A stretch of DNA of 64,000 bases from JACDAN01 sp035707105 (lineage in GTDB: Bacteria; Actinomycetota; Thermoleophilia; Gaiellales; Gaiellaceae): assembly GCA_035707105.1 (NCBI GenBank), contig DASSUI010000029.1:46154-110153 (forward strand). Direction: 5' to 3'. Shown here piece by piece: positions 16,303 to 22,522 of the stretch (its first letter is position 1; the number at the start of each line of letters is the position of its first letter). The notes below the pieces were generated by a model that had not been told where the DNA came from, did no database searches, and saw nothing but the letters and a program-made list of their open reading frames with translations. The position numbers and the translations under genes are program-made.

Positions 16303-17130
16303 TCAGTGCGTAGTCGCGACCGCCTCGATATAGGTCGCCGGGATCGCGATCGGATCCCCCGCGAGCCGGTCGTGTCTGCGGGCGAGAGCGACGAGATCTC
16401 CCTCGAGCGCGTCGCGTGCGTCCCCTTCGAGCGCCTCGAACGCCTTCAGCGTCGGGCCGTACCAGCGTCGGAAGAACTCCACGAACTCCTCGGGCGACTG
16501 GAACCTCCAGGTGAACGTCCGCTCGGCGACTTCGAGCGAGGCGACGCGATCGCCGAAGAGGTCGCGCAGGTGGGCCTCGGTGCCCCACAGCAGCGGCGAC
16601 TGCACGCCGGCCGGCGGCGGCACGTGCGCGGCGGTCGTGCGGAAGAGCTCGCCGATGAACCCGTCCGGCGTCCAGTTCGCAAGGGCGACGGTTCCGCCGG
16701 GCCGCGATACGCGAAGAAGCTCGGCGGCGGCGCGCTCGTGGTCCGGCGCGAACATCGCCCCGAAGACCGAGGTGACCGCGTCGAACGCGTCGTCCGGGAA
16801 CGGGAGCGCCTCGGCGTCCCCCTCGATGAGCTCGATCTCGAGTCCCTCCGCGTCAGCGCGCCGGCGGCCGCGCTCGAGCAGGGCGGGAACGTAGTCGATC
16901 CCGACCACGGTGCAGCCGTGCCGTGCTGCGGCGATGGCCGCGTTGCCGCTACCGGTGGCGACGTCGAGCACGCGCCACCCGGCGCGCAGGTCGGCCGTGT
17001 CGCAGAGGTGCTCCGCCACGAGCTGGATCCGGGCGGCCACGACGTGGAAGTCGCCGCTCGCCCAGGTCAGCTGCTGCCGCTGCTTGATTGCGCCGAGATC
17101 GGGCTTCGTCGGTCCCACCGTGTCTGTCAT
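16303..17130 (-). CDS. class I SAM-dependent methyltransferase
   Basis: The 275-residue protein begins at ATG 17130 behind a very good AAGGAGG site, so a longer upstream frame is not used. Motif I is VLDVATGSGNAAIAAA (about residues 53-68), followed by GIDYVPALLERGR, GDAEALPFPD and the RPGGTVALANWTP strand, the pattern of UbiE/COQ5-like methyltransferases. The C-terminal third carries an aromatic-rich region that would form the substrate pocket. The acceptor is unknown. It lies downstream of the SigG-type sigma gene on the same strand after a repeat-bearing gap of 146 bases. Confidence 0.87.
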   Translation of the reverse strand: MTDTVGPTKPDLGAIKQRQQLTWASGDFHVVAARIQLVAEHLCDTADLRAGWRVLDVATGSGNAAIAAARHGCTVVGIDYVPALLERGRRRADAEGLEIELIEGDAEALPFPDDAFDAVTSVFGAMFAPDHERAAAELLRVSRPGGTVALANWTPDGFIGELFRTTAAHVPPPAGVQSPLLWGTEAHLRDLFGDRVASLEVAERTFTWRFQSPEEFVEFFRRWYGPTLKAFEALEGDARDALEGDLVALARRHDRLAGDPIAIPATYIEAVATTH

Positions 17131-17213
17131 CCGTTCCTCCTTGTACGAGCCGCACGACCATTCGTGCGGCAGATCGAGGATACGGACGACGCGCCGCAGA
17201 TTCATCGGCGCGG

Positions 17214-17265
17214 GCTACCCATCCTCCGGGCGGCCGCTACCCATCCTCCGGGCGGCTGCTACCCA
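17214..17265. repeat. 22-base tandem repeat, 2.4 copies
   Basis: GCTACCCATCCTCCGGGCGGC occurs at 17214-17234 and 17236-17256, followed by a third partial copy GCTACCCA at 17258-17265. The period is 22 bases. It lies in the gap between the sigma factor stop and the methyltransferase start. Such short tandem repeats may vary in copy number; no function is apparent. Confidence 0.75.
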
Positions 17266-17276
17266 CGAATTGCGTG

Positions 17277-18320
17277 CTACGCGGCTTCGAGCTCGGGCGG
17301 CAGCCCGAAGCGCGGGAACAGCTCCGGCGTTCGGAAGGCCGTGATCTCGGCGATCCGCCCGCCGCGGAGCGTGAGCACGTCGAGCGCGATCGGCCGGTAC
17401 CGGCTCCCGTCCTCCTCGAGCGTGTAGGTCGCCAGCGCAAGCTGCCCGTTTGCGCTGGCCGGGAGGTAGCGGAGCCGCGGCGGCGGGCTGCCCGGCATGA
17501 GCCAGGAGTCGGCGACGGCCGGGCGACCGCGGTACCACGTGGGATACGGGGGCATCTCGAACGTGACGTCCTCGGCCAGGAGGTCGATGATCGCGTCCAC
17601 GTCTCCCTGCTCGAAGGCGTCGACGAAGCTCTGGACGATCTCGCGGACGCGCTCGTCGCCGAGCGAGCGGATGGTCGCCTGCTGGCTCTGCTCGGGCAGC
17701 CGCTCGTCGACGGCCTTCCGCGCTCGCTGGAGCGCGCTGTTCACCGACGCGACCGTCGTCTCGAGCGCCTCCGCGACCTCCCTGGCCGAGAAGCCGAGGA
17801 CCTCACGGAGCACGAGCACCGCGCGCTGGCGCGGCGGCAGGTGCTGGAGTGCGGCGACAAACGCGAGCTCCACCGACTCACGCCGCTCGTAGCGGGCCTC
17901 GGGTGCCGCGTAGCCGTCCTCGACCCCGAGCAGGTCGTCGGGATACGGCTCGATCCAGAGCGACGCGGCGAGCGGCTCGCCGGGATCCTCTACCTCTCCG
18001 CCCGCGGGCGGTCCGTAGTCGATCGGCAGCACTCGCTTGGGCCGCCGTGCAAGCGCATCGAGGCACGCGTTCGTCGCGATCCGGTACAACCAGCGTCGGA
18101 GCGCGCTGCGGCCGTCGAAGCCGCGCAAACCGCGCCACGCGCGGAGCAGGGCCTCCTGCACCGCGTCCTCGGCGTCCTGGAGGGACCCGAGCATGCGGTA
18201 GCAGTGGGCGTGCAGCTCGCCGCGGACGGGCTCGACCAGGCGGCGGAACGCCTCCTCGTCGCCGGCGCGCGCCGCGTCGAGCAGCTGCCGCTCAGCGGTC
18301 TTCGTGCTCGCAGAGATCAT
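17277..18320 (-). CDS. ECF sigma factor with C-terminal SnoaL-like domain (SigG/TIGR02960 type)
   Basis: The 347-residue protein has sigma region 2 at about residues 12-85 (AHCYRMLGSLQDAEDAVQEALLRAWRGL, in two pieces: AHCYRMLGSLQDAEDAVQEA and LLRAWRGL), region 4 at about 150-205 (LPPRQRAVLVLREVLGFSAREVAE), and a SnoaL/NTF2-like domain from about 225 to the end. This matches the SigG-type family that carries its own regulatory domain in place of an anti-sigma factor. No anti-sigma gene is adjacent. A CGATGAGTT element reads into this gene from 18363, so it probably directs its own transcription. Four further copies of the element point to VOC and RibD-like genes. Confidence 0.88.
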   Translation of the reverse strand: MISASTKTAERQLLDAARAGDEEAFRRLVEPVRGELHAHCYRMLGSLQDAEDAVQEALLRAWRGLRGFDGRSALRRWLYRIATNACLDALARRPKRVLPIDYGPPAGGEVEDPGEPLAASLWIEPYPDDLLGVEDGYAAPEARYERRESVELAFVAALQHLPPRQRAVLVLREVLGFSAREVAEALETTVASVNSALQRARKAVDERLPEQSQQATIRSLGDERVREIVQSFVDAFEQGDVDAIIDLLAEDVTFEMPPYPTWYRGRPAVADSWLMPGSPPPRLRYLPASANGQLALATYTLEEDGSRYRPIALDVLTLRGGRIAEITAFRTPELFPRFGLPPELEAA

Positions 18321-18335
18321 TGGCTCTGAAATTCA

Positions 18336-18400
18336 GGACCACCCGGGTCGCGGAAACTCATCGCGCACGTGCGATGAGTTTGCGGCATCCGCGTCGGTCT
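18336..18400. promoter_or_regulatory. back-to-back ECF promoters sharing a 28-base palindrome (copies B and C)
   Basis: AAACTCATCGC (18354-18364) and GCGATGAGTTT (18371-18381) form a perfect inverted repeat with a 6-base centre. Read outward, each arm is a -35-like CGATGAGTT. Leftward, GTCC follows after 15 bases (18339-18336), 16 bases before the sigma start. Rightward, GTCT follows after 16 bases (18397-18400), 11 bases before the VOC start. Both mRNAs would have very short leaders. Confidence 0.65.
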
Positions 18401-18411
18401 AGAGAGCGGGC

Positions 18412-18777
18412 ATGGCGCATGGACCGGCGAACCCCGTCGTCCACCTGGAGCTTCGCACCGGGAGCCCGCCGCGCGCCTGCGACTTCTACGTGCGCCTCTT
18501 CGGCTGGCGCTCCGAGACCGTCCACACGAACGCGGGCGATTACCTGGCGCTGACGCTCGGCGACCGCCTGGAGGGCGGCGTCGTCGAGCACGACACGCAG
18601 CGGCCGTTCTGGCTGCCGTACGTGGAGGTGGCCGAGGTCGCCGAGGCGACCGAACGGGCGCGACTTCTCGGTGCGTCGGTGTGCCTGCCCCCGCGGGAAG
18701 GACCGGTCGGGTGGCGGAGCGTGCTCGTGGCGCCGGCCGGCGGTATGTTCGCGCTGTGGCAGCCGAAGCGACGATGA
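18412..18777 (+). CDS. VOC family protein (glyoxalase/CFP-30B-like)
   Basis: The 121-residue protein begins MAHGPANPVVHLELRTGSPP and contains ACDFYVRLFGW, a typical first half of a single glyoxalase/VOC module, and ends with GGMFALWQPK, the usual last strand. The family binds metals or small molecules and often works in detoxification or resistance. It is divergent from the SigG-type sigma gene and is preceded by copy C of the shared promoter element. Its stop codon lies inside copy D, which serves the next gene. Confidence 0.85.
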   Translation: MAHGPANPVVHLELRTGSPPRACDFYVRLFGWRSETVHTNAGDYLALTLGDRLEGGVVEHDTQRPFWLPYVEVAEVAEATERARLLGASVCLPPREGPVGWRSVLVAPAGGMFALWQPKRR

Positions 18778-18799
18778 GTTCCGCGTTCCGCCCGGGTCT
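18772..18799 (+). promoter_or_regulatory. ECF-type promoter, CGATGAGTT-N15-GTCT (copy D)
   Basis: CGATGAGTT at 18772-18780 (overlapping the VOC stop codon) is followed after 15 bases by GTCT at 18796-18799. It is directed at the RibD-like gene starting 43 bases downstream. Confidence 0.6.
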
Positions 18800-18841
18800 T
18801 CACCTGGTGGAACCACCGAGCGACCGAAGGAGGAGACGGCG

Positions 18842-19438
18842 ATGCGCAAGCTGATCGTGAACGAGTTCATGAGCCTGGACGGAGTGGTGCAAGCGCCGGG
18901 CGGCGAGGACGAGGACACGAGCGGGGGCTTCCGCCACGGCGGCTGGCACCTGCGCTACTTCGACGACCTCTCCCAGCAGTGGGTCCTGGAGGGTCTCACG
19001 ACCGCGGGCGGGTTCCTGCTCGGCCGGCGCACGTACGAGATATTCGCGGCGTACTGGCCGAACGCACCCGAGGAGGAGCAGGTGCTCGCCGAGCCCTTGA
19101 ACACGCTGCCGAAGTATGTCGCCTCTACGACGCTCTCCGAGCCGCTCCCGTGGCAGAACTCGACCCTGCTCGAAGGCGAGCTCGCCGCGGCCGTCAACGC
19201 GCTGAAGCAGGAGGACGGCGCCGACCTGCACGTCATCGGCAGCGCGCAGCTCGTGCGGTCGCTGATCGAGCAGGAGCTGGTCGACGAGCTGCGCATGATG
19301 ATCGACCCGCTGGTCCTCGGCGGCGGAAAGCGAATCTTCCAAGACGACGGCACTCTCAGACCGCTCCGTCTCGTGGACGGCCAGGTGACCAGCACGGGCG
19401 CGATCCTGGTGCGCTACGCGCCGGCCGAAGCGCCCTAG
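18842..19438 (+). CDS. dihydrofolate reductase family protein (RibD C-terminal domain)
   Basis: The 198-residue protein begins MRKLIVNEFMSLDGVVQAPGG, contains GGFLLGRRTYEIFAAYWP and HVIGSAQLVRSLIEQELVDEL, and ends with the IDPLVLGGGKRIF segment. These are the signature regions of the YyaP/YwjB branch of RibD_C reductases, which bind NADPH. The natural substrate is unknown; true folate reduction is unlikely. ATG 18842 follows an AAGGAGG site. A GATGAGTT sigma element precedes it, and a paralogue with the same element lies at 54605-55237. Confidence 0.88.
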   Translation: MRKLIVNEFMSLDGVVQAPGGEDEDTSGGFRHGGWHLRYFDDLSQQWVLEGLTTAGGFLLGRRTYEIFAAYWPNAPEEEQVLAEPLNTLPKYVASTTLSEPLPWQNSTLLEGELAAAVNALKQEDGADLHVIGSAQLVRSLIEQELVDELRMMIDPLVLGGGKRIFQDDGTLRPLRLVDGQVTSTGAILVRYAPAEAP

Positions 19439-19725
19439 AGGTGCCTCGGTAGCCGGGCCTGCCGAAGGTCGACCCGGCCGCCGCGCATCGGTATGCCTTC
19501 CCGGTCGAGCAGCTGGCGCTGCCGCCTGCCCTTCGCGAGGCTGCCGTCGGCTCGGACGACGCGATGCCACGGAACCTTCTCCTCCGTCTCGGCGAGCACG
19601 CGGCCGACGAGACGCGGCGCCGCCGGGTCGATGTCGCCGTACGTCCGGACGAACCCTTCGGGGATCGCCCGCACCCGATCGAGGATGCCCGCGACGCGGT
19701 CCTCGTCGCGACCGCCGGCCGTCAT
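19435..19725 (-). CDS. alkyltransferase-like protein (MGMT family, no active-site Cys)
   Basis: The 96-residue protein has the helix-turn-helix and recognition part of O6-alkylguanine-DNA alkyltransferases: IPEGFVRTYGDI, APRLVGRVL and KVPWHRVVRADGSL. The reactive PCHR is replaced by PWHR, as in alkyltransferase-like (ATL) proteins. ATL proteins bind O6-alkylated DNA without repairing it and hand the lesion to nucleotide excision repair. The stop shares a CTAG with the stop of the converging RibD-like gene. Confidence 0.85.
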   Translation of the reverse strand: MTAGGRDEDRVAGILDRVRAIPEGFVRTYGDIDPAAPRLVGRVLAETEEKVPWHRVVRADGSLAKGRRQRQLLDREGIPMRGGRVDLRQARLPRHL

Positions 19726-19753
19726 CCGACGAGCTCCTCGGAAAGCACTCGCT

Positions 19754-19774
19754 AGTACCCCGGTAGGGTATACT
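19754..19774 (+). promoter_or_regulatory. CsoR operator over the copper operon promoter
   Basis: TACCC-CGGTA-GGGTA (19756-19770) is a GC-tract palindrome of the kind bound by CsoR repressors, set in the wider AGTACCC...GGGTATACT. TATACT at 19769-19774 may be the -10 box, overlapped by the operator. No good -35 is visible. The copper chaperone starts 30 bases downstream behind GAAGGAGG. Confidence 0.75.
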
Positions 19775-19803
19775 GGACGTGAGCCCACGAAGGAGGCGAG
19801 ACC

Positions 19804-20007
19804 ATGCCCGATACGATCACCTACAGCGTCCCCGGCGTCCACTGTGCCCACTGCGGGATGTCGATCCGCGAGGAGGTGTCCGAGGTCGAGGGGGTCGAGC
19901 AGGTCGACGTCGACCTCGACGCCAAGGTTGTCACCGTGCGGGGCCGCGACCTCGCCGACGAACGGCTCCGGGCGGCAATCCAGGAGGCGGGGTACGAGGC
20001 TGCGTGA
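19804..20007 (+). CDS. copZ: copper chaperone (HMA domain, CopZ-like)
   Basis: The 67-residue protein is a single heavy-metal-associated domain. The metal site appears as GVHCAHCGMSI (Cys14, Cys17), in the first loop after the beta-1 strand, and the C-terminal AIQEAGYEAA is typical. CopZ-type proteins carry Cu(I) in the cytoplasm to CopA and to the CsoR repressor. It is first in the operon behind the CsoR operator, and its stop overlaps the CopA start (GTGA). Confidence 0.92.
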   Translation: MPDTITYSVPGVHCAHCGMSIREEVSEVEGVEQVDVDLDAKVVTVRGRDLADERLRAAIQEAGYEAA

Positions 20008-22235
20008 GCGCGACCCTCGAACAGCCGCGTCAGCGCGTCCAGCTCGCACTGGAGGGGATGACCTGCGCCTCGTGCGCGACGCGCATCGAGCGGAAGCTCA
20101 ACAAGCTGGACGGGGTCGAGGCGTCCGTGAACCTCGCGACCGAGCAGGCGGCGGTTCGCTACGACCCGGCGCGCGCCGAGGTCGACGACCTGATCCGCGC
20201 CGTCGAGGCGGCGGGCTACCACGCCAGCACCGGCGAGCGTGCGGAGGCGGCCGAGCGCGGGGCCGACGTCCTGCGGACGCGGCTCGTCGCGGCCGCCGTC
20301 CTGACCGCGCCGCTCGTCGCGCTGACGATGTTGCCGCCGCTGCAGTTCCGCGGCTGGGAGTGGCTGGCCTTCGCGCTCGCGACCCCGGTCGTGCTGTGGG
20401 CAGGCTTCGGCTTCCACCGCGCCGCGTTGGCCAATGCGCGCCATCGCGCGGCGACGATGGACACCCTGATCTCGATCGGGACGCTCGCCGCATGGGGTTG
20501 GTCGGTGGTCGCGCTCGCCGCTCTGGAGGACGCGAACACCTACTTCGAGGTCGGTGCGGTGATCACGACGCTGATCCTGCTCGGCCGCTATCTCGAGGCG
20601 CGGGCGAGGCGCCGGTCCAGCGCTGCCGTGCGCGCGCTGCTCGAGCTCGGCGCCCACGAGGCCAGGGTGCTGCGGGACGGGCGCGAGGTCGTCGTCCCGG
20701 TCGAGGACCTTCGCCCAGGTGACCTCTTCGTCGTCCGGCCGGGCGAGAAGATTGCGACGGACGGGGTCGTCGAGGACGGCTCTTCCGCCGTCGACCAGTC
20801 GATGCTGAGCGGCGAGCCCGTTCCCGTGGAGGTCCTCCCCGGCGACGAGGTCGCCGGCGCGACGATCAACGCCTCGGGCCGGCTCGTCGTGCGGGCGACG
20901 CGCGTCGGCGCCGAGACGGCGCTCGCGCAGATCGCGCGCCTCGTGGAGGAAGCGCAGGCCGGGAAGGCGCCGATCCAGCGACTCGTCGACCGGGTCTCCG
21001 GCGTCTTCGTGCCGATCGTGCTGGGGCTGTCGCTCGCGACCCTCGCGGGTTGGCTGCTCTTCACTGGCGACGCGACCGCGGCGTTCACGGCGGCCGTCGC
21101 CGTCCTGATCATCGCCTGCCCCTGCGCGCTCGGGCTCGCCACTCCGACCGCGCTGATGGTGGGCACCGGCCGCGGTGCGCAGCTCGGGATCCTGATCAAG
21201 GGGCCGGAGATCCTCGAGCGCACGCGGCGGATCACGACTGTCGTGCTCGACAAGACGGGGACGATCACGGAGGGCCGTATGTGGGTCGCCGACGTCGTCC
21301 CGGCGGTGGGTGCCGACCGCGGAGAGCTCCTTCGCATCGCCGGGGCGGTCGAGGACGCGAGCGAGCACCCGATCGCCCGGGCGATCGCCGACCGGGCGCG
21401 GGAGGAGCTCGGCGACCTGCCTGCGGTCGAGCGCTTCACGAACCGCGCAGGCCTTGGAGTCGAGGCGGTGGTGGACGGGCACGCCGCGGTCGTCGGCCGG
21501 CCCGTCCTGGTCGCCGACCGGGGGCTCGAGCTGCCGGACGACCTGGTCGGCGCCCGCGCGGAGGCCGAGGCGGACGGACGCACCGTCGTCGCCGTCGCCT
21601 GGGACGGCGCCGTGCGGGGCCTCCTCGTCGTCGGCGACCGCGTCAAGCCGACGAGCGGCGCGGCGACCGCCGACCTTCGAGGCCTCGGGCTCGATCCCGT
21701 CCTTCTGACCGGGGACAACGAGCGCACTGCACGGTCGGTCGCCGGCGCCGTCGGCATCGAGCGGGTGCTCGCCGACGTGCTGCCCGCGGACAAGGTGGCC
21801 GAGATCCGGCGGCTGCAGGATGCCGGAGAGGTGGTCGCGATGGTCGGCGACGGCGTGAACGACGCGCCCGCCCTCGCGCAGGCCGACCTCGGGCTCGCGA
21901 TCGGGACCGGCACCGACGTCGCGATCGAGGCGTCGGATCTGACCCTCGTGTCCGGCGACCTGCGCTCGGCCGCCGACGCCATCCGGCTGGCCCGCCGGAC
22001 GCTGTGGACGATCAAGAGCAACCTGTTCTGGGCCTTTGCCTACAACGTCGCGGCGATTCCGCTCGCCGTGCTCGGCCTGCTCAACCCGATCGTCGCCGCG
22101 GCGGCCATGGCCTTTTCGAGCGTCTTCGTCGTCACCAACTCGCTGCGTCTCCGCCGCTTCCACAGCGGCCGGGAGGAGGCGCGGCCGCCGGCGCCGCCCG
22201 CGCCGGTCCCACACCTGAAGGGAGAGCCTGCATGA
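20004..22235 (+). CDS. copA: Cu(I)-exporting P1B-type ATPase CopA
   Basis: The 743-residue protein starts at GTG 20004. It has one N-terminal HMA domain with GMTCASC (Cys21, Cys24), eight membrane spans, an LSGEPVP actuator loop, IIACPCALGLATP with Cys372 and Cys374 in the sixth span, the phosphorylated Asp416 in DKTGT, and GDGVNDAP. CPC together with the chaperone and CsoR next door indicates Cu(I) export. The C-terminal tail is Pro-rich. It is coupled to copZ upstream and csoR downstream by 4-base overlaps. Confidence 0.95.
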   Translation: MSATLEQPRQRVQLALEGMTCASCATRIERKLNKLDGVEASVNLATEQAAVRYDPARAEVDDLIRAVEAAGYHASTGERAEAAERGADVLRTRLVAAAVLTAPLVALTMLPPLQFRGWEWLAFALATPVVLWAGFGFHRAALANARHRAATMDTLISIGTLAAWGWSVVALAALEDANTYFEVGAVITTLILLGRYLEARARRRSSAAVRALLELGAHEARVLRDGREVVVPVEDLRPGDLFVVRPGEKIATDGVVEDGSSAVDQSMLSGEPVPVEVLPGDEVAGATINASGRLVVRATRVGAETALAQIARLVEEAQAGKAPIQRLVDRVSGVFVPIVLGLSLATLAGWLLFTGDATAAFTAAVAVLIIACPCALGLATPTALMVGTGRGAQLGILIKGPEILERTRRITTVVLDKTGTITEGRMWVADVVPAVGADRGELLRIAGAVEDASEHPIARAIADRAREELGDLPAVERFTNRAGLGVEAVVDGHAAVVGRPVLVADRGLELPDDLVGARAEAEADGRTVVAVAWDGAVRGLLVVGDRVKPTSGAATADLRGLGLDPVLLTGDNERTARSVAGAVGIERVLADVLPADKVAEIRRLQDAGEVVAMVGDGVNDAPALAQADLGLAIGTGTDVAIEASDLTLVSGDLRSAADAIRLARRTLWTIKSNLFWAFAYNVAAIPLAVLGLLNPIVAAAAMAFSSVFVVTNSLRLRRFHSGREEARPPAPPAPVPHLKGEPA

Positions 22236-22522
22236 CCCACGGATACGTGTCGGACAAGGAGTCGCTCGTCAAGCGACTGCACCGGATCGAGGGACAGGTC
22301 CGCGGGATCGAGCGGATGGTCGAGGAGGAGCGCTATTGCATCGACATCCTCACGCAGATCGCCGCCGTCAACACCGCCCTCGAGAGCCTGTCCGTGAAGC
22401 TGCTCGAGGATCACGTGCGCCACTGCGTGGCTGACGCGCTGGCCGCCGGCGACGCCGAGGTCGCGGAGCGGAAGAGCGAGGATCTGCTCGCCGCGGTCCA
22501 GCGCTTCTCGCGCACGCGCTGA
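22232..22522 (+). CDS. csoR: copper-sensing repressor CsoR
   Basis: The 96-residue all-helical protein has the DUF156/CsoR fold. The copper ligands Cys36, His61 and Cys65 fall at the same residue numbers as in Mycobacterium tuberculosis CsoR. RLHRIEGQVRGIERM is the conserved first helix. Binding of Cu(I) releases the tetramer from DNA. The matching operator lies at 19756-19770, so the operon is autoregulated. Its TGA overlaps the ATG of the next ATPase (TGATG). Confidence 0.95.
   Translation: MTHGYVSDKESLVKRLHRIEGQVRGIERMVEEERYCIDILTQIAAVNTALESLSVKLLEDHVRHCVADALAAGDAEVAERKSEDLLAAVQRFSRTR

Noticed and set aside
17214..17265. CRISPR-like array
   Set aside because: Only 2.4 contiguous copies with no spacers; a simple tandem repeat.
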